Source: Phycisphaerales bacterium
GTDB taxonomy: Bacteria > Planctomycetota > Phycisphaerae > Phycisphaerales > UBA1924
DNA length: 64,000 nucleotides
Direction: 5' to 3'
Assembly (NCBI GenBank): GCA_022072615.1
Contig: JAJVHS010000045.1
Span: forward strand, 85,013 to 149,012
The translations under genes were made by a program, and so were the position numbers. Shown here one piece after another: positions 34,817-43,531 of this stretch. The notes beneath the pieces were generated by a model. The model did not search any database, was not told where the DNA came from, and saw only the letters and a list, made by a program, of their open reading frames with translations. Numbering within the stretch: the stretch's first letter is position 1; each line of letters begins with the position of its first letter.

Positions 34817-35920
34817 TCAGCCCCGGCGCCGCGACTCCTCGCTCGCCCGGTGGAGGAACTCGCGTTCCTTGTCGGTGAGTGACTGGATGCCGTGGTCGCG
34901 GATCTTGTCGAGCAGCGCGTCCACCTTCTCCTGCATGGCGTCCTGCTCGCGCTGCTGCCTGCGGGCCCGTTCCTGTGCTTCCTGCTGGGCCTTCTGGGCT
35001 CGCCTGTACGCGCGCCGCTGCGCCACGGACTCGCTCCCGCGATCGGCCTCGAGCGCCCGGTACCCGCGCGAGGTGTCGAAGCCCCACTCGGGCTCGTCTT
35101 CCATGCTCGCCAGCCGAATCTTCTCGTTGTAGCAGGTGATGCCGCCGAAGAGCGCAAGGCCGATGAGCCGGCCCTCGCCGCTGGCGATCCCCAGGCACCC
35201 CAGCACGATGGCGCCGAGGAAGCCGATGTTGACCGCGATATGCATCGACCGTTTGTAGCCCAGGTGCTTCCACAGGATCTCCTGCAAGATCCGGCCGCCG
35301 TCCATCGGGAACATCGGCAGCAGCACGTTGAAGCCCAGCAGCACCAGGTTCGTGTAATACGCCGACCACAGCACCGTCTTGGGGAACGAATCCAGGAAGT
35401 ACATGATCCACGGGCCGTACGGGCGGAACGGGTTGAACACCAGGTCCGACGGGTTCAGGCCCATCACCACCAGCGCGCCGCCCAGCACCGGGATCAGCGC
35501 CACGTTGACCCCCGGGCCGCCGATCGTCGTGATCAGCGCCGCCTTCCACTCGTGGGGCGGACGGCAATACGCAAGCCCGCCCAGCGGCCACATCAGGATC
35601 TCGTCCGCGTCACCACCCACCCACCGGCACGCGAGGCAGTGGCCGAACTCGTGCAGCAGCACGAGCACGAACAGCGTCGCCATCGCCGCCGCGATGTACG
35701 CCATGCCCGCCGAATCGGCCCGCAGCCCGCCGAGCAGCTCGGAGACCACGATGATCAGGTAGATGATGTGGATGCGGACCCTGATCCCGCCGACGCCGCG
35801 CACGCGAGCGGGCACGGTGAAGAGCGGGAACGACCATGAGAAGAAGCCGCCGCCCGAAAAGATGTTCCGGAACCCGCCGCCGCTTTCTTCAGACCCGTAC
35901 CGGCGATCCTGGAAGCCCAT
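34817..35920 (-). CDS. Site-2-protease-like M50 metallopeptidase with DUF6576-like tail
   Basis: A 367-residue polytopic intramembrane zinc protease. The HExxH is H90-EFGH-94 (VLVLLHEFGHCLACRWVGG) and the second metal box is LPMFPMDGGRILQ. About five or six hydrophobic segments occur between residues 50 and 265. The C-terminal cytoplasmic part (about 290-367) is charged and ends LDKIRDHGIQSLTDKEREFLHRAS, a motif also found at the ends of rhomboid-like proteases. S2P proteins cut membrane-bound anti-sigma factors or signal peptide remnants; the substrate is unknown. Confidence 0.9.
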   Translation of the reverse strand: MGFQDRRYGSEESGGGFRNIFSGGGFFSWSFPLFTVPARVRGVGGIRVRIHIIYLIIVVSELLGGLRADSAGMAYIAAAMATLFVLVLLHEFGHCLACRWVGGDADEILMWPLGGLAYCRPPHEWKAALITTIGGPGVNVALIPVLGGALVVMGLNPSDLVFNPFRPYGPWIMYFLDSFPKTVLWSAYYTNLVLLGFNVLLPMFPMDGGRILQEILWKHLGYKRSMHIAVNIGFLGAIVLGCLGIASGEGRLIGLALFGGITCYNEKIRLASMEDEPEWGFDTSRGYRALEADRGSESVAQRRAYRRAQKAQQEAQERARRQQREQDAMQEKVDALLDKIRDHGIQSLTDKEREFLHRASEESRRRG

Positions 35921-36034
35921 GCAACGATTGTTGGTCGTCCGGCGTGGTGGAACACCCGAGCGGAGAAAACTCCGGGCCGGTGATCGCCGCTCACCCGTGC
36001 AGATGGTCGTCTTTCACGGACCCGCCATGCCATC

Positions 36035-37099
36035 TCACGGCCCGGTCGACTTGACCTGGCGGCCCTCGACGGTCACGGGCATGGGCGAGGCGCCGTACTG
36101 GTCGATCGTGACGACGGGCATCGTGATCCTCGCGGGCGCGGGGGTCATGCCGCGCTCGACCATCACCTTGCGCAGCGCGCCCGGCAGATGGAACTCGACG
36201 TCCTCCTCCACCAGTTCCCGCTGCTCGATGGTCGCGCCGTAGCGCTGCACCAGCGCCCGGCAGATCTCGGCGACCAGGTCCTCCGGGGCGCTGGCGCCCG
36301 CGGTGATCATCACCGTTTCGCGGCCGGTCGGGAACCACGCGGGGTCGAGCTCCGAAACGTCGTCGAGCAGGTACGCCGGCGTCCCCGCGGTCTGGGAGAT
36401 CTCGGTGAGCCGGACGGAATTGCTCGAGTTCTTGGAGCCCACGACGAGCACGGCGTCACAGTCGGGCGCCACCTTGCGGACCGCGTGCTGGCGGTTGGTG
36501 GTCGCGTAGCAGATGTCCGACGAGGGCGGTTCCTTGATGTGCGGGAAGGCGAGCTTGAGCGCGTCGATGATCACGCCGGCGTCGTCGGTCGAAAGGGTTG
36601 TCTGGGTGAGGTACACCAGCCGGTGCGGATCGACGATCGCCAGGCGCGGGATGTCTTCGGGGCTCTCGACGACCTGGATCGCCGCCGGCGCCTCGCCGGT
36701 CGTCCCGATCACCTCCTGGTGATTGCGGTGCCCCACCAGCAGGATCTGGTACCCCTGCCGGGCGTACCGCACGGCCTCGGAGTGAACCTTGGTCACCAGC
36801 GGACACGTCGCGTCGATCGCGAACAGGTCGAGCTGCGCCGCCCGCTGGCGGATCGCGGGGCTGATGCCGTGCGCGGAGAAGACGACGATCTTGCCGCGCG
36901 GGTCGGGGATGTCCTCGAGCCGCTCGACGAACACCACTCCCCGCCGCGTGAACCGGCCGACGACGTGCTTGTTGTGGACGATCTCGTGGAAGACGTAGAT
37001 CGTCTCGCCGGGAAACAGGCCCAGGACCTGGTCCACGACGTCGATCGCCATGCGCACACCGGCGCAGAACCCGCGGGGATGGACCAGGATGATCTTCAA
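36035..37099 (-). CDS. ispH: 4-hydroxy-3-methylbut-2-enyl diphosphate reductase
   Basis: A 354-residue last enzyme of the MEP isoprenoid pathway, making IPP and DMAPP with a [4Fe-4S] cluster. The three cluster cysteines are C12 (RGFCAGVRMAI), C99 (AIDATCPLVTKVH) and C197 (SDICYATTNRQ). Also seen are FHEIVHNKHVV, VGHRNHQEVIGTTGE and VVGSKNSSNSVRL. The start is TTG 37099: it gives the family N-terminus, while the first downstream ATG would remove C12. TACGAT lies 8 nt upstream and no Shine-Dalgarno is visible. Confidence 0.96.
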   Translation of the reverse strand: MKIILVHPRGFCAGVRMAIDVVDQVLGLFPGETIYVFHEIVHNKHVVGRFTRRGVVFVERLEDIPDPRGKIVVFSAHGISPAIRQRAAQLDLFAIDATCPLVTKVHSEAVRYARQGYQILLVGHRNHQEVIGTTGEAPAAIQVVESPEDIPRLAIVDPHRLVYLTQTTLSTDDAGVIIDALKLAFPHIKEPPSSDICYATTNRQHAVRKVAPDCDAVLVVGSKNSSNSVRLTEISQTAGTPAYLLDDVSELDPAWFPTGRETVMITAGASAPEDLVAEICRALVQRYGATIEQRELVEEDVEFHLPGALRKVMVERGMTPAPARITMPVVTIDQYGASPMPVTVEGRQVKSTGP

Positions 37100-37107
37100 C
37101 TGGCCGG

Positions 37108-37113
37108 ATCGTA
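37108..37113 (-). promoter_or_regulatory. -10-like TACGAT for ispH
   Basis: On the minus strand TACGAT is followed by 8 nt and TTG 37099. Confidence 0.5.
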
Positions 37114-37166
37114 GTGGCCGCCGTCGCCACCAAGTCGCCTGGCGCAGCGCTGCCCACCGTAAGTAC

Positions 37167-37178
37167 TGTCAATTGACA
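37167..37178. promoter_or_regulatory. 12-bp palindrome TGTCAATTGACA in the ispH divergent region
   Basis: A perfect palindrome in an AT-richer stretch between two divergent promoters. It has the size and symmetry of an operator half-site pair, but no regulator can be named. Confidence 0.35.
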
Positions 37179-37205
37179 AGTTCCGGCTGGGGCGGGCACG
37201 CGGAT

Positions 37206-37234
37206 TTGCGTTCCGGTCGCCGTCGGAATACGCT
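37206..37234 (+). promoter_or_regulatory. Promoter of the endonuclease/phosphatase gene
   Basis: TTGCGT, 17 nt, TACGCT. Good spacing; the transcript would start about 60 nt before the start codon. Confidence 0.55.
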
Positions 37235-37302
37235 TTCTTGAACTTTTTTGGCGGGATCCTGAAAAAGACCACGGTGGCGGGAAGCGAAAGGGCGGGACCT
37301 CC

Positions 37303-38499
37303 ATGGGTCGTATGCCTCCAGGGCATGTAGCACTACCAGTTGCGGCGGTATTGGTGCTCGCGGGCGCTTCTGCCGGTTTCTGGCTCCCCTTGCTCCACGC
37401 CGAGCCGGTCGCTCAGCCGGCCAAGAGCCCGTCGGCGACCACCGTTCAGCCCCAGATCGAACCCGAGGATCTCGTCCGATTCGGCTCCAAGCAGGCCAAG
37501 GCCCGTCCCGTCGGCGCGGTGCGTATCGCCTCGTACAACGTCGAGAATCTGTTCGACGACAAGGACGACCCGGCGCTCAGTGGCCAGTACGAGGACAACG
37601 GCCAGACCAAGGCCGACAACGAATTGCGCGGCGCCGCGGCGGCCATCCGCCAGATCGACGCCGACGTGCTCGCGCTCCAGGAAGTCGAATCGCTGGACGC
37701 CGTGAAGTGGTTCCGGGATGGCTGGCTCAAGGACCTGGGCTACCAGTACGTCGCCTCGATCGACGCGGGCGACGAACGCGGGATCGAGCAGGCGGTTCTC
37801 AGCCGCTTCCCGATCTCGGGCACCAGGAACTGGCTCAAGGCCCCGCTCGAAGGCACGCATCCGGACAAGGCGCCCGACGCCGAGCCGGGAACGCCGATGA
37901 CGCTGCACCGCTCGCCGGTGCGGGTCGAGATCGCCCTCCCGGTCGAAGGCGGCGGTTCGCAGCCGCTGACGCTGTACGTCGTGCACCACAAGTCCGGCGC
38001 CAAGAGCGCCTACTGGCGCGAGGCCGAGGCGAAGAAGGTCGTCGAGCTGCTCAAGCAGGACCAGGCCGAGAACCCGGGTGTACCGGTGGCCATCCTGGGT
38101 GATTTCAATGCAACGCCCGACCAGCCGACGTTCCAGACGTATCTCACCGGCGGGCTCATCGACGTGTTCGCCGACCGCGTCGAGGGCGATCCGGCCTGGG
38201 TCACGCACGAGTCGGGGCGGGCCATCGATCACATCCTGGCCAACGAGGCATTTGTCAAGCACATCGCCGCCGGGTCGCACTTCGTGATGGGCGTGCCCGC
38301 TCGTCCGGCCGGGGCGGACTGGCGTACGACGCCGCCGCCCGAAGGCTACGGCAGCGATCACTACCCGGTCGTGGTGGATCTCTCGTTCCCCGGCGTCAAG
38401 GGCTCCCCCAGCATTCTCGGGGACGGCCCGGCGCGGGCGACGAGCAAGTCTGAACGAAGCCTTGACAATCGCGGGGTGTCGGAAGGTGGTGGCGGCTGA
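37303..38499 (+). CDS. Exported endonuclease/exonuclease/phosphatase family protein
   Basis: A 398-residue metal-dependent EEP-fold hydrolase. An N-terminal hydrophobic segment (about 8-32) acts as signal or anchor. Catalytic pieces are RIASYNVENLFDD (Asn and metal site), VLALQEVES (Glu), VVHHKSGAKS, VAILGDFNATPD (Asp and Asn), AIDHILAN and YGSDHYPVVVDL (Asp-His). It probably cleaves extracytoplasmic DNA or phosphoesters. The C-terminal 40 residues are low-complexity. Confidence 0.9.
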   Translation: MGRMPPGHVALPVAAVLVLAGASAGFWLPLLHAEPVAQPAKSPSATTVQPQIEPEDLVRFGSKQAKARPVGAVRIASYNVENLFDDKDDPALSGQYEDNGQTKADNELRGAAAAIRQIDADVLALQEVESLDAVKWFRDGWLKDLGYQYVASIDAGDERGIEQAVLSRFPISGTRNWLKAPLEGTHPDKAPDAEPGTPMTLHRSPVRVEIALPVEGGGSQPLTLYVVHHKSGAKSAYWREAEAKKVVELLKQDQAENPGVPVAILGDFNATPDQPTFQTYLTGGLIDVFADRVEGDPAWVTHESGRAIDHILANEAFVKHIAAGSHFVMGVPARPAGADWRTTPPPEGYGSDHYPVVVDLSFPGVKGSPSILGDGPARATSKSERSLDNRGVSEGGGG

Positions 38500-38664
38500 C
38501 CGCCGCGGGTACGCTGTGCACTCTTCTTGGGTCGGCTCGGACCGGTTCCGGCCGTCTGGCATGTGAACGACACGCCTCGGGATCTTCCGGGGCCTCAAGC
38601 TTGAGCAGGAAGTTCGCGGTGATCGCCTGCGGGGTGGCGAGGGTCGCGAGCGGAGGACCTGAAG

Positions 38665-39765
38665 ATGGCATCGAGATCATCCTGTCGCCGTTTGCTTGCC
38701 CGTCGCCGACAGGGGTTCACGCTCATCGAGCTGCTGGTGGTGATCGCGATCATCGCGCTGCTCATCAGCATCCTGCTGCCGTCGCTGGGTGAGGCCCGTC
38801 GCCTGGCCAAGATCATGGTGTGCCGGAGCAACATGCGGCAGATCGCGACGGCGTTCGTGACCTACGCCAACGAGAACAAGGAGGCGATGGCGGGGTCGCC
38901 GTCGACCAGCGGCAAGGAGGCCGTGTCCAACCAGATCTACAACGGCAGCGCGATGCAGTCGTGGGATTATCTCGGGCCGCTGCTGCCGAACCTCGGACAG
39001 GATGCGCAGGTCGAGCCGCGGGGCACGTACCTCGACAAGGCCGACGATGCTCGGTCCAACCGGCTGGAGTTCTACCGCGAATCGCTCAAGACGGCGATCT
39101 GCACGGAGAACAACATTCTTTCCAAGCCCTACCAGGCATCGGCGCCGTGGAAGAACGGCCGGATGATGTCGTACCTGACGAGCACGCAGTTCTCGTCCAT
39201 CGAAGCCAGCGCTCCGGAAGGGACCGGCACCCGGGAGTATCGCCGCAACACCGACGGGATCGATCGCAAGGACTACCGGCCGTTCCTGCACCGCGTCGGG
39301 ACGCTCCACATGAAGGCCGTGATCTTCGAAGGCGGCCGCTACTCGGAACTGAAGAACGAGCCGCCGGACTTCGACCCGAAGATCAACGCGCAGTACGGCG
39401 GTATTTTCTCCGACGTCGGCCCGTGGTACAACGAGAGCGCCGCCCTGCTGCGGATGATGGCGCCCGGCGAGGACGCCGGGTCGTACAACCTGGGGATCTT
39501 CGACCCGCGGCGATACGCGTTCCGCCACGGCGCCAAGACCCCGTCCGCGAACGCCGGCACCAGCGGCCTGCTCTGCCAGGGCCACGTGGCGTTCTTCGAC
39601 ACGCACGTTTCCCTGCTGAACGACTCGCAGGCGACCAATCCCGACTTCTGGTTCCCGACCGGCACGACGCTTAACCTCAACAACCGCAAGCTCAAGACCT
39701 GGCAGTCGACCAAGAAGGACTTCCCGAAGCAGACCGGCATTGATGGGGAATACGTCGTTCCATGA
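38665..39765 (+). CDS. Second large pseudopilin
   Basis: A 366-residue prepilin-like protein. The leader is MASRSSCRRLLARRRQG, then [24 protein letters not shown] with Glu at +5. The C-terminal part contains LLCQGHVAFFDTHVSLL, an H-X-rich motif close to the H-X9-DG signature but with DTH in place of DGH. GGAGG lies 8 nt before the ATG. The gene is followed by the 155-residue zinc-ribbon membrane protein, 24 bp away, as in an operon. Confidence 0.9.
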   Translation: MASRSSCRRLLARRRQGFTLIELLVVIAIIALLISILLPSLGEARRLAKIMVCRSNMRQIATAFVTYANENKEAMAGSPSTSGKEAVSNQIYNGSAMQSWDYLGPLLPNLGQDAQVEPRGTYLDKADDARSNRLEFYRESLKTAICTENNILSKPYQASAPWKNGRMMSYLTSTQFSSIEASAPEGTGTREYRRNTDGIDRKDYRPFLHRVGTLHMKAVIFEGGRYSELKNEPPDFDPKINAQYGGIFSDVGPWYNESAALLRMMAPGEDAGSYNLGIFDPRRYAFRHGAKTPSANAGTSGLLCQGHVAFFDTHVSLLNDSQATNPDFWFPTGTTLNLNNRKLKTWQSTKKDFPKQTGIDGEYVVP

Positions 39766-39789
39766 TCCCGGCGTGGCAAGGAGTTCAAC

Positions 39790-40257
39790 GTGACAGTCAT
39801 GCAAGGGAACCTCTCAGCAAGCCAGGCCGGCGCCGCTCCTGACAAGAAGAAGCTTGTCCTCTCGATCGCGGCGGTGGTTGTCTCGATCGGCCTGCTCGGC
39901 TTCGTCGTGCTGCGGTACACGCTGCTCGCGCCGCTCACGACCGAGGAGGCGTCCCGGCGTGCGTCCGTCGTCGATGCCAAGACGGGCAAGGTGTACGAAC
40001 GCTACCGGATGGAAGAGGGCGAGGCGTACCCGTGGGAAAACCCCGATACGGGCGAGCGTACCCTGTACCCGGCGGAGCTCTGCTACTGGACGAAGGACGG
40101 CAAGGCCAAGGCCGAGCCGACGTACGTTCTTCTCAATGAACTGGTCGGCAAGCCGGGCAAGACCATCTGTCCTGACTGTGGCCGGGTGGTCGTCGGTCAC
40201 AACCCGCTCCCGCCGCTCAAGCTCATGCACGAGGCCTTCCAGGCCGCGAAGCAGTAA
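39790..40257 (+). CDS. Membrane protein with C-terminal zinc-ribbon-like CPDCG
   Basis: A 155-residue protein: one transmembrane helix (about 23-43), a soluble part rich in aromatic residues (KTGKVYERYRMEEGEAYPWE), and a CPDCG near residue 130 that with another Cys (CYWT) could hold a metal. AAGGAG before GTG 39790 supports that start over the ATG three codons later. It sits directly behind a pseudopilin gene and may work with it. No family recognised. Confidence 0.78.
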   Translation: MTVMQGNLSASQAGAAPDKKKLVLSIAAVVVSIGLLGFVVLRYTLLAPLTTEEASRRASVVDAKTGKVYERYRMEEGEAYPWENPDTGERTLYPAELCYWTKDGKAKAEPTYVLLNELVGKPGKTICPDCGRVVVGHNPLPPLKLMHEAFQAAKQ

Positions 40258-40305
40258 CCAGCCGACGGGCCGACGTTGCCGGCGTCGAGCGCCGGGTTAC
40301 TCTGT

Positions 40306-41070
40306 TTACGCCGTTCGCTTCGCCACCACGTGAAACACGTGCCAGTGCTTGGCGTTGCCCTCGGCGTCGTGACCGTCCTTCTCATCTTCCTGGAAATGCT
40401 CGAGCGTCAGGCCGTCGAGCATGCCGAGCACCTCTTCGCGCGCGTGATGCGACCGGCCCGGCAGCCCCGCCCATGAATCACGCGGGCCGAAGAACTGTCC
40501 GGTGAAACGCCCGCCCGGCGCCATGATGGACCGGATCCATGTCCAGACCCGGGCAAAGTGCTCGGGCGGGACAAAGGGCAGCACGAAACTTGCATTGACC
40601 AGGTGGGCATTGACCAGGCTGGCATTGACCCGGTGGGCGTCGACTCGATCCGCTGACGGGCCAATGCCCGCGTCGCCGCGGACGGCGGGCTCGCGACGGG
40701 CGTTGCTCCTGAACCACGCCGGGTCGTCGGCCGCGAGCTGCGCAACCTCGCCGGGCAGCTCCTGGAGCGAAGCAACGACCGTGCGGACGCGGGATCGATC
40801 CGCGTCGGCGATCGAGGAGAGCGTGCGGCGGATGCCCTCGGGTGTGGGGTCCGCGGCGAGCACCCGCCAGCGGGTCGCGGCGTCGCGGCGGATCAGCTCG
40901 CGCGTGTCGCGCCCTTCGCCGCAGCCAAGGTCGAAGGCAATCCGCACGACAGGGCGAGCGGCGGAACCGGCATCTTCCGCTTCGAATCTCTCCAGAGCCA
41001 TGACCAGCGTCTCGCGCGGCGGCTTGCCCGCAACGGCGTTGTAATAGGCGGTCCAGTCGCGATCGGTCAT
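40306..41070 (-). CDS. Class I SAM-dependent methyltransferase with an in-frame repeat insert
   Basis: A 254-residue methyltransferase. Motif I is VRIAFDLGCGEGRDTREL; WRVLAADPTPEGIRR gives the acidic second strand; and the C-terminal half has FGPRDSWAG, an F-x-G-x-R-D motif seen in nodulation-type and TehB-like methyltransferases. Between the two lies DAHRVNASLVNAHLVNASF, encoded by three 15-bp repeats, which looks like an insertion. ATG 41070 has TATGTT 5 nt upstream. Substrate unknown. Confidence 0.85.
   Translation of the reverse strand: MTDRDWTAYYNAVAGKPPRETLVMALERFEAEDAGSAARPVVRIAFDLGCGEGRDTRELIRRDAATRWRVLAADPTPEGIRRTLSSIADADRSRVRTVVASLQELPGEVAQLAADDPAWFRSNARREPAVRGDAGIGPSADRVDAHRVNASLVNAHLVNASFVLPFVPPEHFARVWTWIRSIMAPGGRFTGQFFGPRDSWAGLPGRSHHAREEVLGMLDGLTLEHFQEDEKDGHDAEGNAKHWHVFHVVAKRTA
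40592..40636. repeat. Three 15-bp tandem repeats inside the methyltransferase gene
   Basis: GCATTGACCAGGTGG, GCATTGACCAGGCTG and GCATTGACCCGGTGG in direct succession. Fifteen is a multiple of three, so the frame is kept and five residues are added per unit. Confidence 0.9.
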
Positions 41071-41075
41071 GGCAG

Positions 41076-41081
41076 AACATA
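41076..41081 (-). promoter_or_regulatory. -10-like TATGTT for the methyltransferase
   Basis: On the minus strand TATGTT is followed by CTGCC (5 nt) and ATG 41070. Confidence 0.45.
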
Positions 41082-41099
41082 GCGAGGTTCCCGGGCTGG

Positions 41100-41197
41100 T
41101 AAGCACTCCGTGCCGACATTCGCCTGAGTTGGCCTGGGTGGGTAGGCACTCCGTGCCGACGTTTCGGCCTGGGTGGGTCGGCACTCCGTGCCGACAT
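41100..41197. repeat. Three copies of a palindromic repeat (REP-like)
   Basis: Cores at 41100-41117, 41142-41160 and 41177-41195. The third is a perfect palindrome GTCGGCACTCCGTGCCGAC (8-bp arms, 3-nt loop). Copies two and three share the flank GGCCTGGGTGGGT. A fourth copy lies inverted at 47429-47456. Confidence 0.85.
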
Positions 41198-41313
41198 TTC
41201 TTGCACCTGTATGGGCGCGGCCGTGTTCGCGGATGCGGCCTGGTCGACACCGGCGAGACACCGATGCCACAAGCCTGGGAGAGTGTGAGTGGGCCAGATG
41301 CGTGCGCCGCGGA

Positions 41314-41319
41314 TACGCT
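41314..41319 (+). promoter_or_regulatory. -10-like TACGCT for the UbiD gene
   Basis: TACGCT, 7 nt, ATG 41327. No Shine-Dalgarno. Confidence 0.55.
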
Positions 41320-41326
41320 CGGGACG

Positions 41327-43531
41327 ATGTATCCGAACCTGCGAGCGTTCCTGTCGGCCCTGGACCGAGCGGGCGAGCTGGCCCGGGTTGATGCTCGGGT
41401 TTCGCCGGTGCTCGAGATCGCACAGATCGCGGACGTCGAAAGCAAGTCCCCGGCGCCGCACCTGCCGTCGGCATCGGCTCGTCGCAACGACCCGCGCTTC
41501 TGCCACCTGGGCGGGCGCGGGCTGCTGTTCGCGAACGTCCAGGGCGCGGAGATGCCCGTCGCGATCAACACCTTCGGCAGCTACCGGCGGATGGAGATGG
41601 CGCTGGGGTGCAACGAGGCGGGCCCGGGCGCTCTTGCCGGGACAGCGCCGGGCGGATTCGACGCCATCGCCGCCCGGATCGCCGAGTACGTCAAGCCCGA
41701 GTTCCCGCGCTCGCTGGGCGACGCGGTGCGCAAGGCGCGGTCGCTGCTGCCGCTGCTGTCGATCGGGCCCAAGCGCCGGCGCGGGGCGGGCGCGTGCCAG
41801 CAGGTCGTGATGACCGGCGACCGGGTGGACCTGCGGCGGCTGCCGATCATCCGGTGCTGGCCGCTCGATGGTGATCTCGCGAGCGTCGGCTTTCCGGCGG
41901 GGATCAACGACGCGGTGCCCGGCGTCGAGAGCGGGGCCGAGTGGGAGCGCGAGTACCGCGGGCGGTACATCACGCTGGGCGGGATCCACACGATCCACGC
42001 GTCCGATGCGGGGAACCCCCGCCCGGGGTCGCACAACATCGGGATGTACCGCGTGCAGCTCCTGGGGCGGCGGACGATGGCGATGCACTGGCACGTGCAC
42101 CACGACGGGGCGCGGCACTGGCGATCGTGGAAGGCGCGGGGCGAGAAGATGCCCGTGGCGATCGCGCTGGGCGGCCCGAGCGTGCTGCCGTACGCGGCGA
42201 CGTGCCCGCTGCCGCCGGGGATCAGCGAGCTGCTGATGGCGGGTTTCCTCAACGGCGGCGGGATCGAGATGGTGATGGGCAGGACGGTGCCGATCTGGGT
42301 GCCCGCGGAGGCGGAGATTGTGATCGAGGGATACGTGAGCTCGGTCGCGGGCGAGATCGGATGGAGGCCGGGAGGACAGGGGCACGGGCCAAATGGACAA
42401 AGGGCAAATGGACACGAGGCAAATAGCCGAACCGAAGATCGACATGACCCAACGGCGGGTCGGCATCGCGGCGAAAGCGACCTCGGCCCGGGGGCGGTTG
42501 TGGAAGGGCCGTTCGGCGACCACACAGGCTACTACTCGCTGCCGGATCGGTACCCCGTCCTCGAAGTGACGGCGATCACGCACCGCCGCGACCCGATCTA
42601 TCCGACGACGATCGTCGGCCTGCCCCCGCAGGAGGATTACTACCTGGGCAAGGCGACCGAGCGGGTCTTCCTGCCGCTCTTGCGGACCATCGTGCCGGAT
42701 ATTGAGGACTACGACCTGCCCATGTTCGGCGCGTTCCACAACTGCGCGATGGTGAAGATCGACAAGGCGTACGCGCTCCAGGGCCGCCGCGTCATGCACT
42801 CGGTGTGGGGCGCCGGGCAGATGGCGTGGACCAAGTCCATCTTCGTCGTTGACGATCACGTCGACGTCCACGACACCACGGCGGTGCTCAGGGCCGCGGC
42901 CGAGCACTGCCGCCCGGGACGCGACACCGAAACCGCGAACGGTCCGGTCGACATCCTCGATCACGCCGCGCCGCGGCTCGGCGTCGGCATGAAGATCGGG
43001 TTCGACTGCACGGTCAAGCGAAAGGAAGAGGGTGACGAGCACGACCTCGCGCCGGCGGCGCTGCTCGACAAAGCCGCCGCCGCGGCACTGGTCGAGCTGG
43101 TGCGCCAAGTGCCCGGCGTCGTGCGCGCCGAGTTGCCGTCATCGTGCGGTCACGGCTGGCTGCTGGTGGCGATCGAGAAGCACCAGCCGGGCGACGGCGT
43201 CCGCGCCTGCGAGCAGGTGCTCGGTGCGCTGGGTGAACACGATCACCTGGCAGGGGGCGCCACGTTCGTCGTGGTCGTTGATCGCGGCGTGAACATCTCG
43301 AGCGTCGACGAGACCATGTTCCACTGGTGCTCGAACTGCGACGTGAGCCGCGACGCCGTCGAAGGCCGTGATTCCGCGGGCCGGATCACGCGGATGGCCT
43401 TCGACGCGACGCCGAAGATTCCCGGCGACGAACGCAACGCAAAGCCGGTCCGCCAGTGGCCGCCGCTACTCGAGATGTCGGCTGAAATCGTCGAACGGGT
43501 CCGGGCCCGGTGGCCCGAGTACGGGCTGTAG
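41327..43531 (+). CDS. UbiD-family (prenylated-FMN) decarboxylase, enlarged by an insert
   Basis: A 734-residue UbiD-type decarboxylase, longer than the 480-620 usual for the family. Family text includes LFANVQGAEMPVAINTFGS, RYITLGGIHTIH, HNIGMYRVQLLGRRTMAMHWH, VAIALGGPSVLPYAA and PFGDHTGYYSLPDRYPVLEV, with the Asp/Glu-Arg-Glu region near the cofactor. Around residues 350-385, just before VVEGPFGDHTGYY, there is a hydrophilic insert (GPNGQRANGHEANS) encoded by tandem repeats. The C-terminal domain (about 520-734) is intact. Members decarboxylate aromatic or unsaturated acids; it could serve menaquinone synthesis (mqnB is nearby), but this is inference. No ubiX is present. Confidence 0.9.
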   Translation: MYPNLRAFLSALDRAGELARVDARVSPVLEIAQIADVESKSPAPHLPSASARRNDPRFCHLGGRGLLFANVQGAEMPVAINTFGSYRRMEMALGCNEAGPGALAGTAPGGFDAIAARIAEYVKPEFPRSLGDAVRKARSLLPLLSIGPKRRRGAGACQQVVMTGDRVDLRRLPIIRCWPLDGDLASVGFPAGINDAVPGVESGAEWEREYRGRYITLGGIHTIHASDAGNPRPGSHNIGMYRVQLLGRRTMAMHWHVHHDGARHWRSWKARGEKMPVAIALGGPSVLPYAATCPLPPGISELLMAGFLNGGGIEMVMGRTVPIWVPAEAEIVIEGYVSSVAGEIGWRPGGQGHGPNGQRANGHEANSRTEDRHDPTAGRHRGESDLGPGAVVEGPFGDHTGYYSLPDRYPVLEVTAITHRRDPIYPTTIVGLPPQEDYYLGKATERVFLPLLRTIVPDIEDYDLPMFGAFHNCAMVKIDKAYALQGRRVMHSVWGAGQMAWTKSIFVVDDHVDVHDTTAVLRAAAEHCRPGRDTETANGPVDILDHAAPRLGVGMKIGFDCTVKRKEEGDEHDLAPAALLDKAAAAALVELVRQVPGVVRAELPSSCGHGWLLVAIEKHQPGDGVRACEQVLGALGEHDHLAGGATFVVVVDRGVNISSVDETMFHWCSNCDVSRDAVEGRDSAGRITRMAFDATPKIPGDERNAKPVRQWPPLLEMSAEIVERVRARWPEYGL
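42386..42428. repeat. Tandem repeat of about 15 bp inside the UbiD gene
   Basis: Units GGGCCAAATGGACAAA, GGGCAAATGGACACGA and a partial GGCAAATAGCC follow one another and encode the Asn/Gly-rich insert. Confidence 0.75.

Noticed and set aside
33807..35591. 594-codon minus-strand frame over the dockerin-like and M50 genes
   Set aside because: It crosses a strong terminator and a convergent gene; the real M50 frame with HEFGH is different.
41100..41197. CRISPR array
   Set aside because: Repeats of about 19 bp are separated by only 16-24 bp, are not regular, and no cas genes are present. A palindromic intergenic repeat fits better.
40478..43108. 876-codon antisense frame over UbiD
   Set aside because: It mirrors the UbiD gene and crosses the palindromic repeats; no family pattern.
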